A stretch of 64,000 nt of DNA from Sepiola atlantica (taxonomy: Eukaryota > Mollusca > Cephalopoda > Sepiida > Sepiolidae): contig CAUVYP010001208.1 in assembly GCA_963556195.1 (NCBI GenBank), positions 4,154,001 through 4,218,000 of the forward strand, given 5' to 3'. The stretch's first letter is position 1; the number at the start of each line of letters is the position of its first letter. Below the pieces are notes generated by a model. It saw only the letters and a list, made by a program, of their open reading frames with translations, was not told the origin of the DNA and did no database searches. This document shows positions 1-10,573 of this stretch, piece after piece. Position numbers and translations under genes: made by a program.

Positions 1-157
1 TGTTTATAACTTCCACATTTATTTGAATTGTGCAACGAAACTTTGCACAGATTAGCGGAGTCACATGTTCTACTGAAGTACCAAGTTTCAGAAGTGCAGC
101 TCTTGTACTGCCGGAGATATGTCGATACAAACTGAATACGCAAAACATCAACAAAAT
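1..157. repeat. Partial I2 monomer at the left window edge
   Basis: These are the last 157 bases of a monomer whose start lies outside the window. It carries the I2 mark tttatttgaattg in place of tttattcgaattg and is followed by A and B2. The same order occurs at 4994-5551. The array therefore continues to the left of the window. Confidence 0.95.
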
Positions 158-715
158 TTAGCGCGTTTTAAAGTTGATATCGCTTTTGTTTATAACTTCC
201 ACATTTATTCGAATTGTGCAACGAAACTTTGCAGACCGTCGCGGAGACACACGTTCTACTGAAGTACCAAGTTTCAGAAGTGCAGCTCTTGTACTGCCGG
301 AGATATGTCGATACAAACTGAATACGCAAAACATCAACAAAATTTAGCGCGTTTTAAAGTTGATATCGCTTTTGTTTATAACTTCCACATTTATTCGAAT
401 TGTGCAACGAAACTTTGCACAGATTAGCGGAGTCACATGTTCCACTGAAGTACCCAGTTTCAGAAGTGCAGCTCTTGTACTGCCGGAGATATGTCGATAC
501 AAACTGAATACGCAAAACATCAACAAAATTTAGCGCGTTTTAAAGTTGATATCGCTTTTGTTTATAACTTCCACATTTATTCGAATTGTGCAACGAAACT
601 TTGCAGACAGTCGCGGAGACACATGTTCTACTGAAGTACCAAGTTACAGAAGTGCAGCTCTTGTACTGCCGGAGATATGTCGATACAAACCGAATACGCA
701 AAACATCAACAAAAT
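158..715. repeat. Trimer A-B2-D, with C missing
   Basis: Three monomers start at 158 (A), 344 (B2) and 530 (D). Elsewhere B2 is normally followed by C and then D, so one C monomer has been lost here. The B2 copy has the private variant gttccactgaag, shared with 5366-5551. The D copy has agttacag where others have agtttcag. Confidence 0.9.
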
Positions 716-1459
716 TTAGCGCGTTTTAAAGTTGATATCGCTTTTGTTTATAACTTCCACATTTATTCGAATTGTGCAACGAAACTTTGCACAGATTAGC
801 GGAGTCACATGTTCTACGGAAGTACCAAGTTTCAGAAGTGCAGCTCTTGTACTGCCGGAGATATGTCGATACAAACTGAATACGCAAAACATCAACAAAA
901 TTTAGCGCGTTTTAAAGTTGATATCGCTTTTGTTTATAACTTCCACATTTATTCGAATTGTGCAACGAAACTTTGCACAGGTTAGCGGAGTCACATGTTC
1001 TACGGAAGTACCAAGGTTCAGAAGTGCAGCTCTTGTACTGCCGGAGATATGTCGATACAAACTGAATACGCAAAACATCGACAAAATTTAGCGCGTTTTA
1101 AAGTTGATATCGCTTTTGTTTATAACTTCCACATTTATTCGAATTGTGCAACGACACTTTGCACAGATTAGCGGAGTCACATGTTCTACTGAAGTACTAA
1201 GTTTCAGAAGTGCAGCTCTTGTACTGCCGGAGATATGTCGATACAAACTGAATACGCAAACTATCAACAAAATTTAGTGCGATTTAAAGTTGATATCGCT
1301 TTTGTTTATAACTTCACCATTCTTTAGAATTGTGCAACGAAACTTTGCAGAGATAAGCGGAGTCACATGCTCTACTGAAGTACCAAGTTTCAGAATTGCA
1401 GCTCTTGTACTGCCGGAGATATGTCGATACAAACTTAATACGCAAAACATCGACAAAAT

Positions 1460-1645
1460 TTAGCGCGTTTTAAAGTTGATATCGCTTTTGTTTATAACTT
1501 CCACATTTATTCGAATTGTGCAACGAAACTTTGCACAGATTAGCGGAGTCACATGTTCTACTGAAGTACAAAGTTTCAGAAGTGCAGCTCTTGTACTGCC
1601 GGAGATATGTCGATACAAACTGAATACGCAAAACATCAACAAAAT
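1460..1645. repeat. Class I monomer (reference copy)
   Basis: Class I has an E-like box with tactgaagtacaaagtttc. It follows H and normally precedes A, closing the 9-mer. In the first 9 kb it is followed by F instead. Confidence 0.88.
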
Positions 1646-2389
1646 TTAGCGCGTTTTAAAGTTGATATCGCTTTTGTTTATAACTTCCACATTTATTCGA
1701 ATTGTGCAACGAAACTTTGCACAGGTTAGCGGAGTCACATGTTCTACGGAAGTACCAAGTTTCAGAAGTGCAGCTCTTGTACTGCCGGAGATATGTCGAT
1801 ACAAACTGAATACGCAAAACATCAACAAAATTTAGCGCGTTTTAAAGTTGATATCGCTTTTGTTTATAACTTCCACATTTATTCGAATTGTGCAACGAAA
1901 CTTTGCAGACCGTCGCGAAGACACGCGTTCTACTGAAGTACCAACTTTCAGAAGTGCAGCTCTTGTACTGCCGGAGATATGTCGATACAAACTGAATACG
2001 CAAAACATCAACAAAATTTAGCGCGTTTTAAAGTTGATATCGCTTTTGTTTATAACTTCCACATTTATTCGAATTGTGCAACGAAACTTTGTAGACAGTC
2101 GCGGATAGGCCTTTTCTACTGAGGTACCAAGTTTCAGAAGTGCAGCTCTTGTACTGCCGGAGATATGTCGATACAAACTGAATACGCAAAACATCAACAA
2201 AATTTAGCGCGTTTTAAAGTTGATATCGCTTTTGTTTATAACTTCCACATTTATTCGAATTGTGCAACGAAACTTTGCACAGGTTAGCGGAGTCACATGT
2301 TCTACGGAAGTACCAAGTTTCAGAAGTGCAGCTCTTGTACTGCCGGAGATATGTCGATACAAACTGAATACGCAAAACATCAACAAAAT

Positions 2390-2575
2390 TTAGCGCGTTT
2401 TAAAGTTGATATCGCTTTTGTTTATAACTTCCACATTTATTCGAATTGTGCAACGAAACTTTGCAGACCGTCGCGGAGACACGCGTTCTACTGAAGTACC
2501 AACTTTCAGAAGTGCAGCTCTTGTACTGCCGGAGATATGTCGATACAAACTGAATACGCAAAACATCAACAAAAT
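2390..2575. repeat. A2 variant monomer (reference copy)
   Basis: A2 is class A with cacgcgttctactgaag and accaactttcag. There are eight copies, at 1832, 2390, 3134, 3692, 7970, 8528, 13364 and 14480. It sits next to F rather than in the normal A slot. The 3134 copy has gccttc and the 1832 copy has tcgcgaag. Confidence 0.9.
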
Positions 2576-2761
2576 TTAGCGCGTTTTAAAGTTGATATCG
2601 CTTTTGTTTATAACTTCCACATTTATTCGAATTGTGCAACGAAACTTTGCACAGGTTAGCGGAGTCACATGTTCTACGGAAGTACCAAGTTTCAGAAGTG
2701 CAGCTCTTGTACTGCCGGAGATATGTCGATACAAACTGAATACGCAAAACATCAACAAAAT

Positions 2762-4063
2762 TTAGCGCGTTTTAAAGTTGATATCGCTTTTGTTTATAAC
2801 TTCCACATTTATTCGAATTGTGCAACGAAACTTTGCACAGATTAGCGGAGTCACATGTTCTACTGAAGTACAAAGTTTCAGAAGTGCAGCTCTTGTACTG
2901 CCGGAGATATGTCGATACAAACTGAATACGCAAAACATCAACAAAATTTAGCGCGTTTTAAAGTTGATATCGCTTTTGTTTATAACTTCCACATTTATTC
3001 GAATTGTGCAACGAAACTTTGCACAGGTTAGCGGAGTCACATGTTCTACGGAAGTACCAAGTTTCAGAAGTGCAGCTCTTGTACTGCCGGAGATATGTCG
3101 ATACAAACTGAATACGCAAAACATCAACAAAATTTAGCGCGTTTTAAAGTTGATATCGCTTTTGTTTATAACTTCCACATTTATTCGAATTGTGCAACGA
3201 AACTTTGCAGACCGTCGCGGAGACACGCCTTCTACTGAAGTACCAACTTTCAGAAGTGCAGCTCTTGTACTGCCGGAGATATGTCGATACAAACTGAATA
3301 CGCAAAACATCAACAAAATTTAGCGCGTTTTAAAGTTGATATCGCTTTTGTTTATAACTTCCACATTTATTCGAATTGTGCAACGAAACTTTGTAGACAG
3401 TCGCGGATAGGCCTTTTCTACTGAGGTACCAAGTTTCAGAAGTGCAGCTCTTGTACTGCCGGAGATATGTCGATACAAACTGAATACGCAAAACATCAAC
3501 AAAATTTAGCGCGTTTTAAAGTTGATATCGCTTTTGTTTATAACTTCCACATTTATTCGAATTGTGCAACGAAACTTTGCACAGGTTAGCGGAGTCACAT
3601 GTTCTACGGAAGTACCAAGTTTCAGAAGTGCAGCTCTTGTACTGCCGGAGATATGTCGATACAAACTGAATACGCAAAACATCAACAAAATTTAGCGCGT
3701 TTTAAAGTTGATATCGCTTTTGTTTATAACTTCCACATTTATTCGAATTGTGCAACGAAACTTTGCAGACCGTCGCGGAGACACGCGTTCTACTGAAGTA
3801 CCAACTTTCAGAAGTGCAGCTCTTGTACTGCCGGAGATATGTCGATACAAACTGAATACGCAAAACATCAACAAAATTTAGCGCGTTTTAAAGTTGATAT
3901 CGCTTTTGTTTATAACTTCCACATTTATTCGAATTGTGCAACGAAACTTTGCACAGGTTAGCGGAGTCACATGTTCTACGGAAGTACCAAGTTTCAGAAG
4001 TGCAGCTCTTGTACTGCCGGAGATATGTCGATACAAACTGAATACGCAAAACATCAACAAAAT
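2762..4063. repeat. 7-mer duplication (1302 bp), copy 2
   Basis: The order is I F A2 C F A2 F, followed by G at 4064, as in the single copy ending at 8899. The A2 at 3134 has a private acgccttc. Confidence 0.92.
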
Positions 4064-4621
4064 TTAGCGCGTTTTAAAGTTGATATCGCTTTTGTTTATA
4101 ACTTCCACATTTATTCGAATTGTGCAACGAAACTTTGCACAGATTAGCGGAGTCACATGTTCTACTGAAGTACCAAGTTTCAGAAGTGCAGCTCTTGTAC
4201 TGCCGGAGATATGTCGATACAAACTGAATACGCAAACTATCAACAAAATTTAGTGCGATTTAAAGTTGATATCGCTTTTGTTTATAACTTCACCATTCTT
4301 TAGAATTGTGCAACGAAACTTTGCAGAGATAAGCGGAGTCACATGCTCTACTGAAGTACCAAGTTTCAGAATTGCAGCTCTTTTACTGCCGGAGATATGT
4401 CGATACAAACTGAATACGCAAAACATCGACAAAATTTAGCGCGTTTTAAAGTTGATATCGCTTTTGTTTATAACTTCCACATTTATTTGAATTGTGCAAC
4501 GAAACTTTGCACAGATTAGCGGAGTCACATGTTCTACTGAAGTACCAAGTTTCAGAAGTGCAGCTCTTGTACTGCCGGAGATATGTCGATACAAACTGAA
4601 TACGCAAAACATCAACAAAAT
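4064..4621. repeat. 3-mer duplication G-H-I2 (558 bp), copy 1
   Basis: G, H and I2 are followed immediately by the same three monomers. I see no difference between the two copies by eye, so this is probably a recent event. Confidence 0.92.
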
Positions 4622-5179
4622 TTAGCGCGTTTTAAAGTTGATATCGCTTTTGTTTATAACTTCCACATTTATTCGAATTGTGCAACGAAACTTTGCACAG
4701 ATTAGCGGAGTCACATGTTCTACTGAAGTACCAAGTTTCAGAAGTGCAGCTCTTGTACTGCCGGAGATATGTCGATACAAACTGAATACGCAAACTATCA
4801 ACAAAATTTAGTGCGATTTAAAGTTGATATCGCTTTTGTTTATAACTTCACCATTCTTTAGAATTGTGCAACGAAACTTTGCAGAGATAAGCGGAGTCAC
4901 ATGCTCTACTGAAGTACCAAGTTTCAGAATTGCAGCTCTTTTACTGCCGGAGATATGTCGATACAAACTGAATACGCAAAACATCGACAAAATTTAGCGC
5001 GTTTTAAAGTTGATATCGCTTTTGTTTATAACTTCCACATTTATTTGAATTGTGCAACGAAACTTTGCACAGATTAGCGGAGTCACATGTTCTACTGAAG
5101 TACCAAGTTTCAGAAGTGCAGCTCTTGTACTGCCGGAGATATGTCGATACAAACTGAATACGCAAAACATCAACAAAAT
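4622..5179. repeat. 3-mer duplication G-H-I2 (558 bp), copy 2
   Basis: This is the second copy of G-H-I2. The corresponding place at 8900-9457 in the other large block has only one copy. Confidence 0.92.
4994..5179. repeat. I2 variant monomer (reference copy)
   Basis: I2 carries tttatttgaattg at offset 53 where other classes have tttattcgaattg, with tactgaagtaccaag. It occupies the class I slot (after H, before A) in alpha 9-mers. All I2 copies lie left of 26.1 kb. Confidence 0.9.
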
Positions 5180-5365
5180 TTAGCGCGTTTTAAAGTTGAT
5201 ATCGCTTTTGTTTATAACTTCCACATTTATTCGAATTGTGCAACGAAACTTTGCAGACCGTCGCGGAGACACACGTTCTACTGAAGTACCAAGTTTCAGA
5301 AGTGCAGCTCTTGTACTGCCGGAGATATGTCGATACAAACTGAATACGCAAAACATCAACAAAAT
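5180..5365. repeat. Class A monomer (reference copy)
   Basis: Class A is recognised by gcagaccgtcgcggagac followed by acacgttctactgaag in the variable box. It differs from class E by about 8 substitutions there. A opens the 9-mer and normally precedes B or B2. A monomers are absent from 47400 to 57627 and after 57813. Confidence 0.93.
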
Positions 5366-5551
5366 TTAGCGCGTTTTAAAGTTGATATCGCTTTTGTTTA
5401 TAACTTCCACATTTATTCGAATTGTGCAACGAAACTTTGCACAGATTAGCGGAGTCACATGTTCCACTGAAGTACCCAGTTTCAGAAGTGCAGCTCTTGT
5501 ACTGCCGGAGATATGTCGATACAAACTGAATACGCAAAACATCAACAAAAT

Positions 5552-5737
5552 TTAGCGCGTTTTAAAGTTGATATCGCTTTTGTTTATAACTTCCACATTT
5601 ATTCGAATTGTGCAACGAAACTTTGTAGACAGTCGCGGATAGGCCTTTTCTACTGAGGTACCAAGTTTCAGAAGTGCAGCTCTTGTACTGCCGGAGATAT
5701 GTCGATACAAACTGAATACGCAAAACATCAACAAAAT
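5552..5737. repeat. Class C monomer (reference copy)
   Basis: Class C has the box gtagacagtcgcggatagg, then ccttttctactgaggtacc, about 13 differences from E. It is the only class that carries both AGGCCT and GGTACC, so it gives natural landmarks for measuring higher-order periods. There are 32 copies including one C/D chimera. None lie between 47772 and 57999 or after 58186. The copy at 36241 has lost AGGCCT. Confidence 0.93.
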
Positions 5738-5923
5738 TTAGCGCGTTTTAAAGTTGATATCGCTTTTGTTTATAACTTCCACATTTATTCGAATTGTGCA
5801 ACGAAACTTTGCAGACAGTCGCGGAGACACATGTTCTACTGAAGTACCAAGTTTCAGAAGTGCAGCTCTTGTACTGCCGGAGATATGTCGATACAAACCG
5901 AATACGCAAAACATCAACAAAAT
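5738..5923. repeat. Class D monomer (reference copy)
   Basis: Class D has the box gcagacagtcgcggagac, then acatgttctactgaag, plus aaaccgaata at offset 162 where other classes have aaactgaata. The beta form D' reads ttctacgtaag. D follows C and precedes E. Confidence 0.93.
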
Positions 5924-5975
5924 TTAGCGCGTTTTAAAGTTGATATCGCTTTTGTTTATAACTTCCACATTTATT

Positions 5976-5992
5976 CGAATTGTGCAACGAAA
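5976..5992 (-). other. Partial CENP-B-box-like motif (reference copy)
   Basis: On the minus strand, offsets 69 to 53 read TTTCGTTGCACAATTCG. Against the mammalian CENP-B box it matches the first eight bases, the key A at position 10 and the purine at 12, but not the CGGG that binding also needs. It is conserved in nearly all monomers, apart from a few copies (1088, 7226, 14666, 37729, 48702, 49818, 52421, 55954). This is weak evidence for function. Confidence 0.25.
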
Positions 5993-6001
5993 CTTTGCAC
6001 A
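5981..6001. other. 7-bp perfect dyad in the monomer (reference copy)
   Basis: TGTGCAA and TTGCACA flank a 7-base centre (cgaaact) at offsets 58-78. It is intact in the B, E, F, G, I and K types. A, D and H copies read ttgcag and C copies read ttgtag on the right arm, which breaks the outer pairs. Whether it forms a hairpin or a protein site is unknown. Confidence 0.75.
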
Positions 6002-6109
6002 GATTAGCGGAGTCACATGTTCTACGGAAGTACCAAGTTTCAGAAGTGCAGCTCTTGTACTGCCGGAGATATGTCGATACAAACTGAATACGCAAAACAT
6101 CAACAAAAT

Positions 6110-6295
6110 TTAGCGCGTTTTAAAGTTGATATCGCTTTTGTTTATAACTTCCACATTTATTCGAATTGTGCAACGAAACTTTGCACAGGTTAGCGGAGTC
6201 ACATGTTCTACGGAAGTACCAAGTTTCAGAAGTGCAGCTCTTGTACTGCCGGAGATATGTCGATACAAACTGAATACGCAAAACATCAACAAAAT
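6110..6295. repeat. Class F monomer (reference copy)
   Basis: Class F differs from E by one diagnostic base, gcacaggttagcgg for gcacagattagcgg. It often ends in acatcgac instead of acatcaac. F follows E in the 9-mer, and is one of the few classes abundant in both domains. Confidence 0.9.
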
Positions 6296-6481
6296 TTAGC
6301 GCGTTTTAAAGTTGATATCGCTTTTGTTTATAACTTCCACATTTATTCGAATTGTGCAACGAAACTTTGCACAGATTAGCGGAGTCACATGTTCTACTGA
6401 AGTACCAAGTTTCAGAAGTGCAGCTCTTGTACTGCCGGAGATATGTCGATACAAACTGAATACGCAAACTATCAACAAAAT
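6296..6481. repeat. Class G monomer (reference copy)
   Basis: Class G ends in gcaaactatcaac where others have gcaaaacatcaac (offsets 174-175). It nearly always precedes H. Its box is E-like with tactgaag. In the right part of the window it acquires tacgaag and then ctgcagtacgaag. Confidence 0.92.
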
Positions 6482-6667
6482 TTAGTGCGATTTAAAGTTG
6501 ATATCGCTTTTGTTTATAACTTCACCATTCTTTAGAATTGTGCAACGAAACTTTGCAGAGATAAGCGGAGTCACATGCTCTACTGAAGTACCAAGTTTCA
6601 GAATTGCAGCTCTTTTACTGCCGGAGATATGTCGATACAAACTGAATACGCAAAACATCGACAAAAT
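6482..6667. repeat. Class H monomer (reference copy), the most divergent class
   Basis: Class H differs from E at about 14 of 186 positions. It starts tagtgcgatttaaag, has a second variable box caccattctttagaattg at offsets 41-53, reads gcagagataagcgg and catgctctactg in the main box, and has gaattgcagctcttttactg downstream. It ends cgac. I count 38 H monomers, plus one half-H chimera at 53165. Confidence 0.94.
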
Positions 6668-9271
6668 TTAGCGCGTTTTAAAGTTGATATCGCTTTTGTT
6701 TATAACTTCCACATTTATTCGAATTGTGCAACGAAACTTTGCACAGATTAGCGGAGTCATATGTTCTACTGAAGTTCAAAGTTTCAGAAGTGCAGCTCTT
6801 GTACTGCCGGAGATATGTCGATACAAACTGAATACGCAAAACATCAACAAAATTTAGCGCGTTTTAAAGTTGATATCGCTTTTGTTTATAACTTCCACAT
6901 TTATTCGAATTGTGCAACGAAACTTTGCACAGATTAGCGGAGTCACATGTTCTACGGAAGTACCAAGTTTCAGAAGTGCAGCTCTTGTACTGCCGGAGAT
7001 ATGTCGATACAAACTGAATACGCAAAACATCAACAAAATTTAGCGCGTTTTAAAGTTGATATCGCTTTTGTTTATAACTTCCACATTTATTCGAATTGTG
7101 CAACGAAACTTTGCACAGGTTAGCGGAGTCACATGTTCTACGGAAGTACCAAGGTTCAGAAGTGCAGCTCTTGTACTGCCGGAGATATGTCGATACAAAC
7201 TGAATACGCAAAACATCGACAAAATTTAGCGCGTTTTAAAGTTGATATCGCTTTTGTTTATAACTTCCACATTTATTCGAATTGTGCAACGACACTTTGC
7301 ACAGATTAGCGGAGTCACATGTTCTACTGAAGTACTAAGTTTCAGAAGTGCAGCTCTTGTACTGCCGGAGATATGTCGATACAAACTGAATACGCAAACT
7401 ATCAACAAAATTTAGTGCGATTTAAAGTTGATATCGCTTTTGTTTATAACTTCACCATTCTTTAGAATTGTGCAACGAAACTTTGCAGAGATAAGCGGAG
7501 TCACATGCTCTACTGAAGTACCAAGTTTCAGAATTGCAGCTCTTTTACTGCCGGAGATATGTCGATACAAACTTAATACGCAAAACATCGACAAAATTTA
7601 GCGCGTTTTAAAGTTGATATCGCTTTTGTTTATAACTTCCACATTTATTCGAATTGTGCAACGAAACTTTGCACAGATTAGCGGAGTCACATGTTCTACT
7701 GAAGTACAAAGTTTCAGAAGTGCAGCTCTTGTACTGCCGGAGATATGTCGATACAAACTGAATACGCAAAACATCAACAAAATTTAGCGCGTTTTAAAGT
7801 TGATATCGCTTTTGTTTATAACTTCCACATTTATTCGAATTGTGCAACGAAACTTTGCACAGGTTAGCGGAGTCACATGTTCTACGGAAGTACCAAGTTT
7901 CAGAAGTGCAGCTCTTGTACTGCCGGAGATATGTCGATACAAACTGAATACGCAAAACATCAACAAAATTTAGCGCGTTTTAAAGTTGATATCGCTTTTG
8001 TTTATAACTTCCACATTTATTCGAATTGTGCAACGAAACTTTGCAGACCGTCGCGGAGACACGCGTTCTACTGAAGTACCAACTTTAAGAAGTGCAGCTC
8101 TTGTACTGCCGGAGATATGTCGATACAAACTGAATACGCAAAACATCAACAAAATTTAGCGCGTTTTAAAGTTGATATCGCTTTTGTTTATAACTTCCAC
8201 ATTTATTCGAATTGTGCAACGAAACTTTGTAGACAGTCGCGGATAGGCCTTTTCTACTGAGGTACCAAGTTTCAGAAGTGCAGCTCTTGTACTGCCGGAG
8301 ATATGTCGATACAAACTGAATACGCAAAACATCAACAAAATTTAGCGCGTTTTAAAGTTGATATCGCTTTTGTTTATAACTTCCACATTTATTCGAATTG
8401 TGCAACGAAACTTTGCACAGGTTAGCGGAGTCACATGTTCTACGGAAGTACCAAGTTTCAGAAGTGCAGCTCTTGTACTGCCGGAGATATGTCGATACAA
8501 ACTGAATACGCAAAACATCAACAAAATTTAGCGCGTTTTAAAGTTGATATCGCTTTTGTTTATAACTTCCACATTTATTCGAATTGTGCAACGAAACTTT
8601 GCAGACCGTCGCGGAGACACGCGTTCTACTGAAGTACCAACTTTCAGAAGTGCAGCTCTTGTACTGCCGGAGATATGTCGATACAAACTGAATACGCAAA
8701 ACATCAACAAAATTTAGCGCGTTTTAAAGTTGATATCGCTTTTGTTTATAACTTCCACATTTATTCGAATTGTGCAACGAAACTTTGCACAGGTTAGCGG
8801 AGTCACATGTTCTACGGAAGTACCAAGTTTCAGAAGTGCAGCTCTTGTACTGCCGGAGATATGTCGATACAAACTGAATACGCAAAACATCAACAAAATT
8901 TAGCGCGTTTTAAAGTTGATATCGCTTTTGTTTATAACTTCCACATTTATTCGAATTGTGCAACGAAACTTTGCACAGATTAGCGGAGTCACATGTTCTA
9001 CTGAAGTACCAAGTTTCAGAAGTGCAGCTCTTGTACTGCCGGAGATATGTCGATACAAACTGAATACGCAAACTATCAACAAAATTTAGTGCGATTCAAA
9101 GTTGATATCGCTTTTGTTTATAACTTCACCATTCTTTAGAATTGTGCAACGAAACTTTGCAGAGATAAGCGGAGTCACATGCTCTACTGAAGTACCAAGT
9201 TTCAGAATTGCAGCTCTTTTACTGCCGGAGATATGTCGATACAAACTGAATACGCAAAACATCGACAAAAT

Positions 9272-10573
9272 TTAGCGCGTTTTAAAGTTGATATCGCTTT
9301 TGTTTATAACTTCCACATTTATTTGAATTGTGCAACGAAACTTTGCACAGATTAGCGGAGTCACATGTTCCACTGAAGTACCAAGTTTCAGAAGTGCAGC
9401 TCTTGTACTGCCGGAGATATGTCGATACAAACTGAATACGCAAAACATCAACAAAATTTAGCGCGTTTTAAAGTTGATATCGCTTTTGTTTATAACTTCC
9501 ACATTTATTCGAATTGTGCAACGAAACTTTGCAGACCGTCGCGGAGACACACGTTCTACTGAAGTACCAAGTTTCAGAAGTGCAGCTCTTGTACTGCCGG
9601 AGATATGTCGATACAAACTGAATACGCAAAACATCAACAAAATTTAGCGCGTTTTAAAGTTAGTATCGCTTTTGTTTATAACTTCCACATTTATTCGAAT
9701 TGTGCAACGAAACTTTGCACAGATTAGCGGAGTCACATGTTCTACTGAAGTACCCAGTTTCAGAAGTGCAGCTCTTGTACTGCCGGAGATATGTCGATAC
9801 AAACTGAATACGCAAAACATCAACAAAATTTAGCGCGTTTTAAAGTTGATATCGCTTTTGTTTATAACTTCCACATTTATTCGAATTGTGCAACGAAACT
9901 TTGTAGACAGTCGCGGATAGGCCTTTTCTACTGAGGTACCAAGTTTCAGAAGTGCAGCTCTTGTACTGCCGGAGATATGTCGATACAAACTGAATACGCA
10001 AAACATCAACAAAATTTAGCGCGTTTTAAAGTTGATATCGCTTTTGTTTATAACTTCCACATTTATTCGAATTGTGCAACGAAACTTTGCAGACAGTCGC
10101 GGAGACACATGTTCTACTGAAGTACCAAGTTTCAGAAGTGCAGCTCTTGTACTGCCGGAGATATGTCGATACAAACCGAATACGCAAAACATCAACAAAA
10201 TTTAGCGCGTTTTAAAGTTGATATCGCTTTTGTTTATAACTTCCACATTTATTCGAATTGTGCAACGAAACTTTGCACAGGTTAGCGGAGTCACATGTTC
10301 TACGGAAGTACCAAGTTTCAGAAGTGCAGCTCTTGTACTGCCGGAGATATGTCGATACAAACTGAATACGCAAAACATCAACAAAATTTAGCGCGTTTTA
10401 AAGTTGATATCGCTTTTGTTTATAACTTCCACATTTATTCGAATTGTGCAACGAAACTTTGCACAGATTAGCGGAGTCACATGTTCTACTGAAGTACCAA
10501 GTTTCAGAAGTGCAGCTCTTGTACTGCCGGAGATATGTCGATACAAACTGAATACGCAAAACATCGACAAAAT
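9272..10573. repeat. 7-mer duplication (1302 bp), copy 1
   Basis: I2 A B2 C D F G/H. The B2 at 9644 has a private gttagtatcgc, found elsewhere only in the B2 at 10946. The last monomer (10388) has a G-like box and an H-like cgac end, so it is a crossover product lying just before the next I2. Confidence 0.9.

Larger units (their letters stand above)
1460..2761. repeat. 7-mer duplication (1302 bp), copy 1
   Basis: The order is I F A2 C F A2 F. It is directly followed by a second copy with the same order. The A2 copy at 1832 has a private tcgcgaag. A third copy of the same 7-mer lies at 7598-8899. Confidence 0.92.
5924..6109. repeat. Class E monomer (reference copy)
   Basis: Class E reads gcacagattagcggagtc, then acatgttctacggaag. 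It is close to the array consensus and is used here as the comparison point. The related E2 form has tactgaag instead of tacggaag. Confidence 0.9.
4994..6667. repeat. Complete alpha 9-mer (1674 bp)
   Basis: I2 A B2 C D E F G H in unbroken canonical order, followed by I3 at 6668. Alpha marks are I2 in the I slot, B2 with cacatgttc and tacccag, and D with tactgaag. Confidence 0.9.
716..6853. repeat. Large duplicated block, copy 1 (33 monomers)
   Basis: The order is E F G H I F A2 C F A2 F, then I F A2 C F A2 F, then G H I2, G H I2, A B2 C D E F G H I3. The start (E, F with aaggttcag, G with acgacactttgc and tactaag, H with aaacttaatac) matches 6854 onwards base for base at private variants. 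Copy 1 has an extra 7-mer and an extra 3-mer compared with copy 2. Confidence 0.9.
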
